This document shows positions 9,871 to 21,800 of a DNA stretch of 64,000 bases, in pieces. The position numbers were made by a program, and so were the translations under genes. Every line of letters starts with the position of its first letter. Within the stretch, counting starts at the first letter, position 1. Source of the stretch: Triparma columacea (lineage: Eukaryota; Sar; Bolidophyceae; Parmales; Triparmaceae). The DNA is taken from the NCBI GenBank assembly GCA_030267965.1, contig BRYA01000174.1, positions 634-64,633 on the forward strand. The letters are read 5' to 3'. Below the pieces are notes generated by a model. It made no database searches. It saw nothing but the letters and a program-made list of their open reading frames with translations, and was not told the origin of the DNA.

Positions 9871-9957
9871 ATCTACAGTACAGGCACAGGTGAACGAGCA
9901 TACAGGGAGGTAGAAATTGTTAAAAAGTAGTATAACTTCACCTCAGCAAAACAGCAA

Positions 9958-11282
9958 ATGGATTCTAAAGAGCTCGTAAATGACTGGGATGTAGCTGCCC
10001 TGGCAGCTACTGCTCATTTAGTTGGTATGAATAATGATGATGAGGAAAAGGATGAAGAATCGATGAAAATGGAAGGTACCGAAGGGGTGGTCGATGCTGT
10101 TGAGGAGGATAATAGAGGCTCATCTGACACAAAACCCGATGAGAACGGGGGTACTGACGTGAATATTGGCGATGATGAAGATAATAATGCTGAAGATGAT
10201 GCTATGGTTGCTAAAGATGACCAGGATGGAGCCAACAACAAGGACAACCAGGACAACCACGATATACTGGAGGAAAAGGAGGAAGACGACTGCTCCTCCT
10301 CGTCAGACTCGGACTCCGAAGCAGACTTGGACTTCGCGAAGGAGGTAGCAGCCCTCGAGGCAATGTCAGAAGTTGTAGATGATGATGACCTTCCACCCTC
10401 CGAAGTAGAACCCAAGGTGTTCCTCAGGACTGCCAACGAGGTCGCTGAAGTCGAGCCTCTTTATCCGCTCACCAAGGAGGGTTTGACCGAGGTTTCGAAG
10501 TCCGCTGTCGCCGAGCTCAAGTTGGTGGGGGTGCTAATGGGGACCATGCTGGACGATCGTCTCGTGGTCGTGAGGAGCAAGGGAACTCCCGTGAACGAGG
10601 GGACCGTTTTAGCCGTGCGAAAGTCGGACGTTAAGGTTTGGAAGGAAGGGTGCGAGGAACGGGGGAGGTTCGGGGAGGTCATCACTCTGGGGACGGTAGG
10701 TGAAGTCTTTGGACCTGTAAGCGGATGCATGTACAAGGTGGACCTGCAGAGCACGGAGGGACCAAAAACTGAGATTGAAGGGGACGAGATAGAGCTCCCC
10801 GACGGCGACGACGAGCCTCAGCCGGAGCTGTTCGCAGACCTAGAGTCCCCGGGTTCCGTCCTTCTCCTCTCCAACCCCTCCCTTCCAGTGTATTCCGTGC
10901 CGTCCCTGACCTCCTCACTGTCAGTGAACGAGATCCGAGAGCGTAGTGGCAAGGGCTGTGACGCAAGGTGAGAATGGACATGGACAACCCCCCCAAAAAA
11001 AAGTGAAGGGCTGCACACTGGGCATCAACTCACGCCGCCGCTCCCTTCGCCTTCCCCGCAGCAACGTATGGGATGAGGAGGGTAAGGAGGAGTGGAGCGA
11101 CGACGAGAAGGAGAGGGAGGCCAAGTCCAAGAAGAAGAAGAAGAAGCAGGGGCAGGGGAACAAGAGGGAAGAGGGCGGCAAGGGGGCAAGGGGGAACAAG
11201 CAGTACATCGACGTCACATCAGGCAGGCGGGACGGCCCTGCTGGCAGGGGCGGGTCTAATCCCCACCCCGGTGGTCTCACCT

Positions 11283-11315
<33 letters not shown>

Positions 11316-11689
11316 TGGCTGCCTACCAGCACTCACAGCTTGTCTACCAGCAGCAGATGGCCATGTACCACCACCACCAGCAACAGCAACAGCAGCAGCA
11401 GCAACAACAGCAGCAACAGCAGCAGCATTTACATCCCTCCGCTTACGGTCAAGGTGTTGGTGTAACCTACCCCTACCCTCCCCCCCCCTATGGTGTTGCT
11501 TACCCCCCCGGGGTGCCAATGGGTTACGTATCCTCACCGTACGGACAACCGAATTACGGGGGATATGGAACACCGTACGTGGGGGGAAATACAATAACAC
11601 AACAAGGACAAGGACAGGGACAGAGACAGAATGGGAATACACAAGAGGGGGGAGGAGGGAACGGCGTTTATAAGAAGCATAAATCGTAG
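9958..11689 (+). CDS. NAF1: NAF1, H/ACA snoRNP assembly factor
   Basis: Exons 9958..10967 and 11062..11689, 545 aa. The first 150 residues are highly acidic. The Gar1/Naf1 beta-barrel follows (about residues 185-290: GVLMGTMLDDRLVVV, LGTVGEVFGPVSG, YKVDL). NAF1 escorts dyskerin/Cbf5 during H/ACA RNP assembly in the nucleus and is replaced by Gar1. Exon 2 starts with SNVWDEE, then a Lys-rich patch, then two polyglutamine tracts (10 and about 18 Gln) and a Gly/Pro/Tyr-rich tail. Those Gln runs are encoded by CAG/CAA near 11284-11426 and may vary in length. The splice GCAAG|GTGAG...CCGCAG|CAACG keeps phase 2. Confidence 0.85.
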
Positions 11690-11822
11690 CTTTTCTCATC
11701 AAACGGAATAATTTATTGGTCAACTTAGGGGGGACGGTGTTGTTTTTTTATTGATTTTAAACCCCGACCTCACCCTTTCCCCCTTTCCTTTTCCCCCTTC
11801 CCCCTTCCCGTGTGTATTTTTT

Positions 11823-13549
11823 TCACCTTCTCCTTTTGCTGCTTCTAGTGTTTTGAATAACGTTATCCTCCCCTCCCTGCACCTTTCTTTTTTTCCTCGT
11901 CTGTACTTTTTCCTTAACCTCCACCACAGCCTCCTCTTCCTCCTCCTCCTCCTCCTTCTCCCCCTCTCCCTCCTCCTCGGTGGTCGTCGTTGTCGTTGTG
12001 TTGTTATCCCTCCTTCTCCCTCCTCCTCCCCCTCCTCTATCTCTCCTGCTTCTAGTAGTTTTCTTACTATCCTCCTCGATTACTTCTACCTTATCATCCG
12101 CACCCGTCGTCGTCGTACCTCCAGCGGGTGGGGGGGGGGTTGTGTCCTTCTTCTTCTTACCCTTCTTTGTCCCTGCCTCCTTTACGTCCTGGTTCTTTTC
12201 AGGCGTTGATTGTTGTTTTTTCTTGCCCTTTTTCTTCGGCGTCTCAACCTCTTCCTCCTCCTCCACCACCTCCTCCTCCTCCACCACCTCCTCCTCCACT
12301 TCCTCCTCCTCCCCCTTGGATCCCTCTCCCTCATCCTCGACATCATCCTTCCCCTCCTCTTCTTCGTCCATCGAATCACCTTCCTTACCCTCCTCACCCT
12401 CCTTCTCACCCTCACCCTCACCCTCCTCACCCTTCTCCTCCCCCACCTCCTCCCCTTTCCCCCCCACCTCCTCCTTCTTAATCCCCTCCCCCCCCTCCCC
12501 AATCTTCCCCTCCTCCCCCTTAACCCTAGGTGGTATATAAACCATCCCACTATCAACTCTAACCCTAACCCCCCCCTCCCCCACCTGCTCATTAGCTTCA
12601 ACCATAACCTCCCCAACAAACTGCTCGAACTCACCGGCAACGTCCGCGTAGTCGGAGGCACGGGTGTTAAACTTAACGCAGTTATAAGCGATCAGCCCCG
12701 CCCACTTCTTGAAGCCGTGGAGGTCGATGATTATCTCGTTTACGATCATCTTTCTTAGCATGGATAGATCCATGGGGAAGGTTATGCGGGCCTCGTAGCC
12801 TGGGGCTTCCTTGTTGGAGACGGGCTTCTTGAAGGGACCGGCTGAGGGGTGGTTTTGGATACGACGGAATACGGCGAGGAGGTAATCGGAGGGGAGAGGG
12901 GAGAGGGAATTTGAGGGGAGGGATAGGAGAGGGAGACGACCTATTATTGCAGACGCGGAATAGTTGTGGGTGGCAAATGGGGCTGGTTCTGATGGGGAGG
13001 ACAGGGCCTGATGAGGGGGGGGGGGGGGAGAGTGTGGTGGGGTTTTGGGTTGAGGTTTGGGTGTGGGTGTGGGTGTGGGGGTGTGGTTTGGGTGTGTTGT
13101 TTAGTCTGTCTGTCTAGGGTCTTTTCTATATCTTTCCTGCTTGTACTCGGAGATTGTGGTGGCACCGATACAACGGACCTCACTGCGGGCGATGGCGGGC
13201 TTCCTTCCTCCTCAAGAAGGCTCTCTTGTTTGTAGCTTGTTTGTTCCCTTCCCTTCTCAAACCCCCTATGACTCCCTGCATGTGCTAGTGTGTGTGTATG
13301 TATATGATGTGTATATGATGTGTATATATATGTAACATTTGTGACTCATTTGAATCCAATTAGTGCTTAAAAGAGATATAAAATGAGTTGTCTTCTCCCT
13401 CCCCCCTCCCCGCCCCCCACTTCCAAACTAACCTCCTTCCAATCACGTGCTTGTGATACTATTTCTGCAATCTCTGACTCATATAACTGAGATAGTAATT
13501 GTCTTATAGACTCATCACGAGATAAATAGGCCATAACACAGATTGACAA
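11823..13549 (-). CDS. bromodomain protein with long charged tail
   Basis: Exon 2 is 11823..13007. A proposed exon 1, 13433..13549, joins it in phase 0 (GAG|GTTAGT donor, CATCAG acceptor) and gives 433 aa. The bromodomain is clear: SDYLLAVFRRIQNHP, GPFKKPV, PGYEARITFPMDLSMLRK, then AYNCVKFN, where the Asn that contacts acetyl-lysine is expected. The rest is Glu/Lys-rich and probably disordered, ending in a basic KKRKVQ and SSKRRR nuclear-type signal. It should read acetylated histones. Exon 1 (MAYLSRDESIRQLL...) is less sure. The 425-nt intron between the exons carries a stray ClpB fragment. Confidence 0.7.
13137..13202 (-). pseudogene. ClpB exon fragment, displaced
   Basis: On the minus strand this 66-base stretch reads [20 protein letters not shown] then KQ. 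The ClpB gene about 2 kb away reads [20 protein letters not shown] at 15133-15192 on the plus strand. DNA matches for long runs (GTGAGGTCCGTTGTATCGGTGCC differs at no position). Homology fades on both sides. It lies inside the proposed bromodomain intron, so it is probably a non-functional duplication scar. Confidence 0.75.
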
Positions 13550-13632
13550 AAAAATGAAAAAGTGGATTTGAGCTTTCCGGATTCAGCCCCTCCTTTTCTC
13601 CATTTCTCACCTTTTCACCAAACTTCTCCAAA

Positions 13633-16600
13633 ATGAGACTGCTTCTAGCCATTCTTATAGCTAACATTTATCAAGTACCATCATATCACCTAAAACCTTA
13701 CATATCACGCATAACACACATATCAGAACCAGTCAAAGAACAAAGAAGAACCACCCCCCGACAAAGGCGACTCACTGACATCACAACAACAGCCCTATCA
13801 TCAACTCCTCCATCATCCAACAACCAGGACTTCTTCTCAGACGACCTATACACTGACTCAGCATGGTCTTGCATCCAATCACTACCAAAGTCAGCTGAAA
13901 AGTTCCGCTCACAGACAGTCCAACCTTCCATGCTCCTCGACACTATCCTAAACGAGTACTACAACGCTCAGGACAGCGACGCGAACCCAGCTAGGGCGAG
14001 CACAGAATACGCAGAGAAGATTCTCGCCGACGCAGGCGTTGACGTCAAGCGCATCAGGTGAGCTATTTACACAACACAGGATCTGACAGCTGGTGAAAGA
14101 AACGCACGGCCAGATGTAGATGCCTACCTCACAACGCTGAAACAAGGGAGGTTACAATTGGTACCTCAACACCCGAAGGATACAAATGAAGCGATGCCCC
14201 CCCCCCTCCCCCCCCCCCTTGACACAAACACCAACCCATCCCCCCCCAAAACCCCTCCTCGGCAACACAGGGAAGAGCTCAGGCAGAGTCTAGATGCCCT
14301 CCCAAAGGTTTCCGATACCTCCAACAAGATAATGTCCCCATCTCTCCAGAAGACTCTCTCCTCCGCCTTCTCCTACATGAAATCCAACAAGGACTCCTTC
14401 ATCTCCACCTCAGCCCTCCTCTACTCTCTCTCCACCACAGACGTCGACTTCCTAATCCCCGCCCTATCTCGTCAGAGCGTAACCCCCACCTTAATCGCGG
14501 AATCAATCGCCTCCCAGCGCTCAGTGTCAGGTCCAGTGACATCAAAGTCAGCTGAGCAGTCACTGGACGCGCTCTCAAAGTACGCCGTAGATTTCACTCA
14601 GCGCGCCCGCGAGAACAAGCTCGACCCAGTAATCGGTCGCGACGGTGAAGTCCGTCGTGCTATTCAAGTCCTCTCACGTCGTACTAAGAACAACCCCGTC
14701 CTCCTCGGTGAACCTGGCGTTGGTAAAACAGCGGTTGCGGAAGGTATCGCACAGCGTATTGTTGAGGGGGATGTACCTGACACGTTGAAGAGATGCAAGT
14801 TAATGGGACTTGATATGGGCGCGCTTATTGCGGGTGCTAAATATAGAGGGGAATTCGAGGAAAGACTTAAAGGGGTTTTAAAGGAAGTACAAGGAAGCGA
14901 GGGGGAGATTGTACTTTTCATTGATGAAATGCACACGGTGGTGGGAGCGGGGGCTACGTCAGGGAGCATGGACGCAAGGTGAGAAAAAGGGAGGAGGAGG
15001 AATAAACAACTTAAGACGTGCAACGGGTTAGGAGGAGCTTTTTATGACCACCCCGCAAACACACATACACAACATACCAAACCCTAACCCCCCCCCCCCA
15101 ACACACACACACAATAGCAACCTGCTAAAGCCCGCCCTCGCCCGCGGTGAGGTCCGTTGTATCGGTGCCACCACTCTCTCCGAGTACAAACAGTACATCG
15201 AGAAGGACAAGGCTCTCGAGCGCCGGTTCCAGAAAGTCCAGATAGGCGAACCTACCGCAGAAGACACTGTCAGCATATTAAGAGGACTGAAACCTAGGTA
15301 TGAAATGCATCACGGTGTTAGAATAACAGACGACGCGTTACTAGCGGCGGCGAAGTTAAGCGATAGGTATATACAGGATAGGTTCCTGCCGGATAAAGCG
15401 ATAGATTTAGTCGATGAGGCGTGCGCGAAGTTGAAGAATGAGCTTACTAGCAAGCCGCAGGTGCTGGATGAAATCGATAGGAGGGTTGTGCAACTTGAAA
15501 TGGAAAGGTAAGACAAGCGAGGCTGTAGCGCTGAGTTAACGGTACTAAGGGTTAGGGAATGGGGGGAGGAGTGGGGGGGGGGAGGGGGGGGGGGAGGGTG
15601 GGGGGGAGTGTGTGTGTGTGTTGGGAGGAGGGAGAGGGGAGGGGGAGGAAGGGGATAGGATTATACAGACAACGACGACAACAACAAAGATTGACCAAAA
15701 AAATATAACATCACTAACCACAACAACCGTTCAGGCTGAGCCTGGAGTCAGACTTTGGGTCAACGAACAAGAAGCCCGACGCCCCCCGACTAGCATCAAT
15801 AAACTCTGAATTAAAATCCCTCCAATCACGTCAGACATCCCTCGAGTCTCAATGGATGCTTGAGAAGAACCGTGTCGGTGACGTTACAAGTCTAAGGGAA
15901 GAAATCGATGGACTGGAGAAGGATATCGGGGAGTGTGAGAGAACTTTTGATCTTAATAAAGCGGCTGAATTGAAGTATAATGAACTACCTAAACTCGTGA
16001 TGAAACTCAAGGATTTAGAAGAGGTGAGAAATAAGGGAGGAAGGATTTTTTAGCAACATTCCGACTCCTGTCAAACGATGCGAACACAACCTAGCGGCTC
16101 TAACCCTTTACCCTGCCCGTGTTATAATTTCCCCCTCGCTCGCAGAGTGGCTCAGCATCTAAAACCTCAGATGATCTGCTTCGTGACGAGGTGACCTCCA
16201 GCGACATAGCCGACATAGTATCCGCCACAACCGGTATCCCCGTCTCCAACCTCCTAACAACCGAGAAGGAGCGTCTGTTAAGGATGGACGAGATAATATC
16301 AGAGAGGGTTATAGGACAACCCGAAGCTGTACTAGCGGTCACTGAGGCTATACAAAGATCAAGGGCGGGACTTAGCGACCCTTCTAAACCAATCGCAGGT
16401 CTAATATTCCTCGGCCCTACAGGTGTTGGAAAGACAGAGCTTTGCAAGGCGTTATCATCCTTCATGTTCCAGTCCGATACCGCTATGATAAGGTTTGACA
16501 TGTCTGAATACATGGAGAAACAGTCCGTATCCCGTCTTGTAGGTAGTCCCCCCGGATACGTTGGTTACGAGGAGGGCGGTCAGTTAACAGACGCCGTAAG

Positions 16601-17228
16601 GAGGAGCCCTTACTCTGTGGTTTTATTCGACGAGGTTGAGAAAGCGCATAGAGACGTTCTTAATTTACTACTTCAAGTACTGGACGACGGGAGGCTAACG
16701 GACGCGAAGGGTAACGTTGTGGACTTCAAGAATACCGTTATTATCTTCACATCCAACGTCGGATCACAGGCCATCGTTGAACTCGCACAAGAGGGAGGGT
16801 CGGAAGAAGAGGGGGGTAAGGGGGAGGAAATGAGGAGGAGAGTACAGGAGGCTATGAGGAGAGAGTTCTCACCGGAGTTCCTTAATAGGTGCGAGGCTGT
16901 TATCTTTAACTCACTGGGGAAGGACGACCTTAGAGGGATTGTTAAACTTGAGATGAGTAACTTGGAGGAGAGAGTTAAGGACCGTGGGTTCAAGATAAGG
17001 GTTAGGGATGAAGTTCTTGATTACCTTGCGGAGATTGGGTTCGACGGTGTGTACGGGGCGCGGCCTTTGAAACGCGTCATACAGAGGGAGGTTGAAAGGA
17101 AACTTGCCAAGATGATTCTTTCGAGCGAGGTTGGTGAGGGGGATATTGTGGACGTTGAGATCGACGAGAATGATAGGGTCAAACTCAGCGTTGTCGTCGG
17201 TGCGGCAGTAGGAGGGGTTTCGGGTTAA
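13633..17228 (+). CDS. CLPB: ClpB/Hsp100 disaggregase, probably organellar
   Basis: Exons 13633..14057, 14271..14978, 15118..15507, 15735..16023 and 16146..17228, 964 aa, all phases closing. A leader ([13 protein letters not shown], then a Ser/Thr/Arg-rich stretch) looks like a signal peptide plus transit sequence, so plastid or mitochondrial import is likely. It has an N domain, NBD1 with Walker A GEPGVGKT (about residue 286) and Walker B LFIDEMH, a coiled-coil M domain split by two introns, and NBD2 with GPTGVGKT (about 699), LFDEVEKAH, sensor TSNVGS and the arginine-containing GARPLKR. ClpB pulls proteins out of aggregates with Hsp70 help. The first intron (213 nt) holds an in-frame open stretch but no ClpB similarity. 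Confidence 0.93.
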
Positions 17229-17240
17229 CGTTATCTTCAA

Positions 17241-18725
17241 TTAGTTGCTGTCTGAACGCCCGATGCCGACGCTAAGGACGTCTTTAGTCTTCAAATAACC
17301 CTTCTTCGTGAATTTCTTGACACTGTAAGACGCACCACGCACGAAACTAGTTGGTCTTCCTCCGCTTCTCCTCGCCATGCCCTTGCTGCTTCGGAGCTCT
17401 TGGACGTCATCGTCATCATCCCAATCATCCTCTTCGTCTGTTTCGTAGCCGTCGAGCTTGGGGCAGAAGTCACCGTCTTCCGAAAAGTAAGCCATGAAAC
17501 CGATGTGCGCGATACCAGTAACAAGTGGAGGAGTAGCGCAGTCGGGCATCGTTGCTGCTGCGGAGGAAAGCTCGGCTATGAATTTGAAGGGGTAGACTCC
17601 CCCGACCAAAGAAATAAACTGCCCAGTTACGAAGGAGGGGAGCTTCATGTCCAGGCCAAAAACCATCGTTAACTTGCATTTCTTCCCACAAGGACTGCGG
17701 CGTGCGACGGTGATTATTATTTAAGTTGCTTGAGTCGAGGCATTGTTCAAGCACTTCTCATATATTATACACTCACCTGGGATCCAACCAAAGGCAACCT
17801 CCAATAGCGACCGCGGTACTACACTCCACCGAGGCTGGGTGGTCCTCGAAGCCTCTGTGCACCAGGCAGTATGAAATGGTGCCGTCGTCGTTCTTTATCC
17901 AGCGCCGCTGGACTGCCGTGATGAACGTCTTTGGGCTCAAGAAGAGGATCTTCTTAGTTTTCGCCTTGATCACCTTGCAGGAGCCGCCCACGTCCTCCAG
18001 CTCCTCCATGCTGTCCTCGTCCATGATACGGTTGTACGCTTGGGCTCCATTCCTGTCGGACATAGCAGAGAGAGTCTTGTTGAAGGTTTCTGGAATTTCC
18101 GCCGCTAAGACAAAGACAGGAAATGTCTTATTGCTCTCCGGATTGCAGGGATGTCTCAGGTACTTAAGCTTGCACGATATGGAATCCCCGTAGCTGCTGC
18201 TGCTTGGTTTGACTGTTTCCCACCCTTTCTCCTCAAGACTCTCACTTCTGTGGTGCAGTGTAAGAGGGAATCAGTCGTTGACTTCAAAGTCTAATGATGT
18301 GTAGACTCATTCACACAGTAAATTCAAAATTGTTGACACTGTCAACGCGTACCCGCCCACTGCACTCACCTTGATGTTTCCGCCCATTTTTTGACCTCTG
18401 AAAAGTTCCTCTTGTGGCGTTGACTGCGTTCCTTCTTGCCACTGCCTTTCTTCTTGTGCCGATTCGTGGTATTGTCCCTTGATAGCCAAGTCACTGACGA
18501 CCTATGAACACTACCACGACCTTGTGTCGACCTATGACCACTACCACGACCTTGGGTTCCCATTTTTGAGAGGACGAGATGCAGACATTGTGATGCTCTT
18601 CTGAGCTCCTTCCACACAAGGAATAGAAGGAGGATGATAACGGTTGTCGCTGCGATAGCAAAGTTAGAATAAACGCTGGGAAGCTGTGTGCAACTGCGAG
18701 GCTGTGGTGTGCAAAATTCGTCCAT
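17241..18725 (-). CDS. membrane-anchored START-domain protein
   Basis: Exons 18370..18725, 17777..18247 and 17241..17694, 426 aa. I start at the Met of MDEFCTPQP, which leaves about 100 bp to the divergent RCC1-WW gene; an earlier in-frame ATG at 18890 would overlap that gene. One membrane segment (FAIAATTVIILLLFLVW) is followed by a basic linker. A START-like lipid-binding domain follows: FPVFVLAAEIPETF, ILFLSPKTFITAVQRRW, YCLVHRGFEDHP, GGCLWLDP, MVFGLDMKLPSFV. The C terminus is acidic then basic. START proteins carry or sense lipids; here the membrane anchor suggests action at a bilayer. The lipid is unknown. Confidence 0.72.
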
Positions 18726-18829
18726 AATGTTTGCAGAAGTAGAGGGGGACACAGTTTGGCTGAGTCCAAAGCAAAGTCCTTGGAGTCCTGGAGGTCCTGG
18801 CAATTTGGACAAAACAGTTTGAGCCTGAA

Positions 18830-21800
18830 ATGGAGGAGTCCAACTCGAGTGCCGCGCTTGATGCGGGTAGTTCGTTGGACGCGCCTTCAACGTTGGCCCC
18901 AGTTACTCCGCAGGGGAGCTCCATAACCCTTGAGAAGAGGGTCACTGTGAGGAGGATGTTGCCCAAGCCCAAGGCTCGGGGTGCTCCGAAGTACAAACCA
19001 AAATTAGAGGTTTTCCCACCGATTTACGAGGATAATGCTCTGTTACCGAAGGAGAAGGAGACTAGAGATGACGATGAAATAATGTGAGTGTTGTTGTTTC
19101 CCTTTTAAACCATGACTCTCCCCCCCTCCTTGTGCTGTTGTGCCATCGCCTCTAACAATTATCCTCCCCTTCGTGCTTCCAGCCTGACTGCCGCGCTCTG
19201 TCGAAAGGCACTTGACCTCCGTATGCCTCCGAAGGAGGTCTTGTTGAAGCTGGAGGGGGAGAAGGCGTGGGTGAAGAACACTGGCGATAAGCATGAGACT
19301 TTGGGTTGGGGTTGGGGTGGTGAGGGCGTCGCGGGCACCCTGTCGTTCGGCGCTCAGACGAGTCCTAAGCCAATGTATAGTATGGGAGGGAAGAAGTTCG
19401 TCGACATTGCGAGTGGTAGACGCCACACCCTGCTGGTCTCTGAGGAGGTAAGTGAGAATTGGCGAGGAATTGCGACTCGATGCGCACTGTATGACTAGCG
19501 GGGTGAGGTGGAGTATTAACGACGACTACATATATAAATAGCCGCCCCCGCCCCCCCTTTGCCCCTTCTCAATGCGCAATATAAACTAATCTCTCCTTGG
19601 ATTTCGTCGCTCCGCTCCACCCGCCACCTTCTCAGGGGATACTTTATGCTTGCGGGGAGAATAAGGGGGGCGTCCTCGGTAACGGAAGCAAGGTCCTGGG
19701 CATGTCGAAGCAGTTCAAGGAGAGACAGGAGGCACTAAGGAAGAGGCCTATGAAATGGTTCCCTTCCCCTGCGCTGCCTTCAGGACAACAGAAAGGGGGG
19801 AGTGATTTCAAAATAGGCCAGGTCCAATGCACGGATGGTGCTAGCTTCGCCAGAGAGGTGTGCCCGGTTGAGGGTGAGCTCAGCGTCGAGGCCTTGACTA
19901 AGATGATAAAGAGGGTCGAGGAGATGATTAATAACGTCGGCGGAGACAGGTTCGAGGGTAACATTGGGCTGTTGGAGGTAAGAAGGAAACCCGACTTGAA
20001 TCTAAAATGTCACCCACCCGGGACCACCCCTAATCCTTCCTCTTCCGCTCCTCGCAGCTAAAAGCCCACCTCGTTGAGCAGAGGGCCGCAATACACCGCA
20101 AGTTCGTCGGTACCGTTCTCGTTTGGGGTAGTGGAGAGAATGGCCAGCTAGGTTTAGGCCAGTTCGACAAGGCCAAGAGGCCCATAACCTCCATCGAGTC
20201 GCCTACGCCTCTTACGGGCCTTTTCGGGAAGCAAGTTAGGCATCTGGCGGCAGGAAGCAACCATGTTTTGGCTCTCACGGAACACGGCTCCGTTTACTCG
20301 TGGGGGATGGGCAAGGATGGAAGGCTTGGGCACAATGACTACTATGATAGGTGGGAGCCGACACTCATTGAAAAGCTGTCCAGGAAACACATCAAGGGTA
20401 CTTCTTATCGAATTAATGTGATTGGTGCAGGCCATGCCCATTCGATTGCATGCTTCGATAATGGGCGAAGAGTTTACTCATGGGGGAGGGGAGGTCACGG
20501 CCGCTTGGGAACCGGGAGGCACCTCAACGTGAAGTCACCGTATGAAATGACCCACAACTTCCCCGCCTCTTACCTGGATAATGGATTCAGGGTTGTAAAG
20601 GCCGCCTTGGGCGGGGCCCATACTCTCGTGCTATGCGAACGCAAAGTCGATGCTAGGTTGACAAATCCCTGGGGGATCGAGACGAGACTATACGCTTGGG
20701 GCTACGGGAGGCACGGCCAGCTCGGAACCGATGAGATCGTTAATTGTCCCATCCCTCATGCTGTCAAGATGCCAAAGTGGGAGCGCATCGTAAACATATC
20801 GGCGGGTAAGAGTCATAGCTGCGCCGTCACTGTGTACGGTCAAATGTATTCGTGGGGAAAGGGTTGGTTCGGCGTGCTAGGACACGGAGACGACCATACG
20901 AAGATTGCCCCCTGCCTTCTTGAGACGACGAAAAATATGATTTTAAAGGTTTCCTCTGGGCAAATGCACACCACGGCACTGAGTCTTCGGAGAGGTGGGC
21001 TGAGTAGGAGGGCGGTCGAAAGGGCGGACGTTGAAGATACAATGAGGGGAGCCCCGCCTGTGTACTTGGGACTGCCTAAGAGCACTGCCAGCGCTGTCGC
21101 CTACTGGACCAATGCGAGGTGTCTCAAGAGAGTGACAAAGAGTAAGGATAGCATCAAGGATGCGGATAGCATCAAGGATGCTATAATTGTGGATGAAACA
21201 GTCGGTTCCGATGAAGAGACCACTTTAGTTCCTCCCACGACTCCCACGGTAAAGGCCGAAACTTCGCAGAAGATTGTCTTTGGACAGGATCCTGAGGGGA
21301 CTCGGAGGGCGGCTTGGAAAGAGCCGATTGAGGGAGACGCGGGCATCTCTGAAGAGAAGAAGAACGACTCCACGCCGCCGCCATCAACACAAAAGTCCGC
21401 CGTCGCAAATGAGCTCAAGGAGCTGACTAAAATGAATGCAGAATTCAATCAAGCAATGTCGGTGTCGCCTAGCAGCAGGCTGGAGAAGAAGAAAGAGAGG
21501 GGAAATAGAGAGAGAACTTGGAGGGATCTCAAACCGAGCGAGTTTTATAGCCCCAGCAAAAAGCTGGAGCAGTTCTACAAGTGTCAAGAGGCCGGCTTCA
21601 CGTGTCTCTCCTACCACTGCGCGAGGCAGTGCATGAACGGGAATTACAACAATCGGATGCGCCTGCTCAAACGCTCGTTGGCGAGGCAGGAGAACAAGGT
21701 CCTCGTTAAGAAGAATGTACAGGAACTTAGGAAGGAGGGGCATAGGGAGGGTGACGTGAAAAGGTTCATCAAGCAGTTCAAGAGAAAAGAGGAGAAAATC

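Noticed and set aside
11980..12758. Ser/Pro/Leu-rich plus-strand frames opposite the bromodomain protein
   Set aside because: Complement of Glu/Lys codons in the acidic tail.
14058..14270. Open frame between ClpB exons 1 and 2
   Set aside because: No ClpB similarity. Splicing 14057 to 14271 gives the expected continuation VKRIREELRQ.
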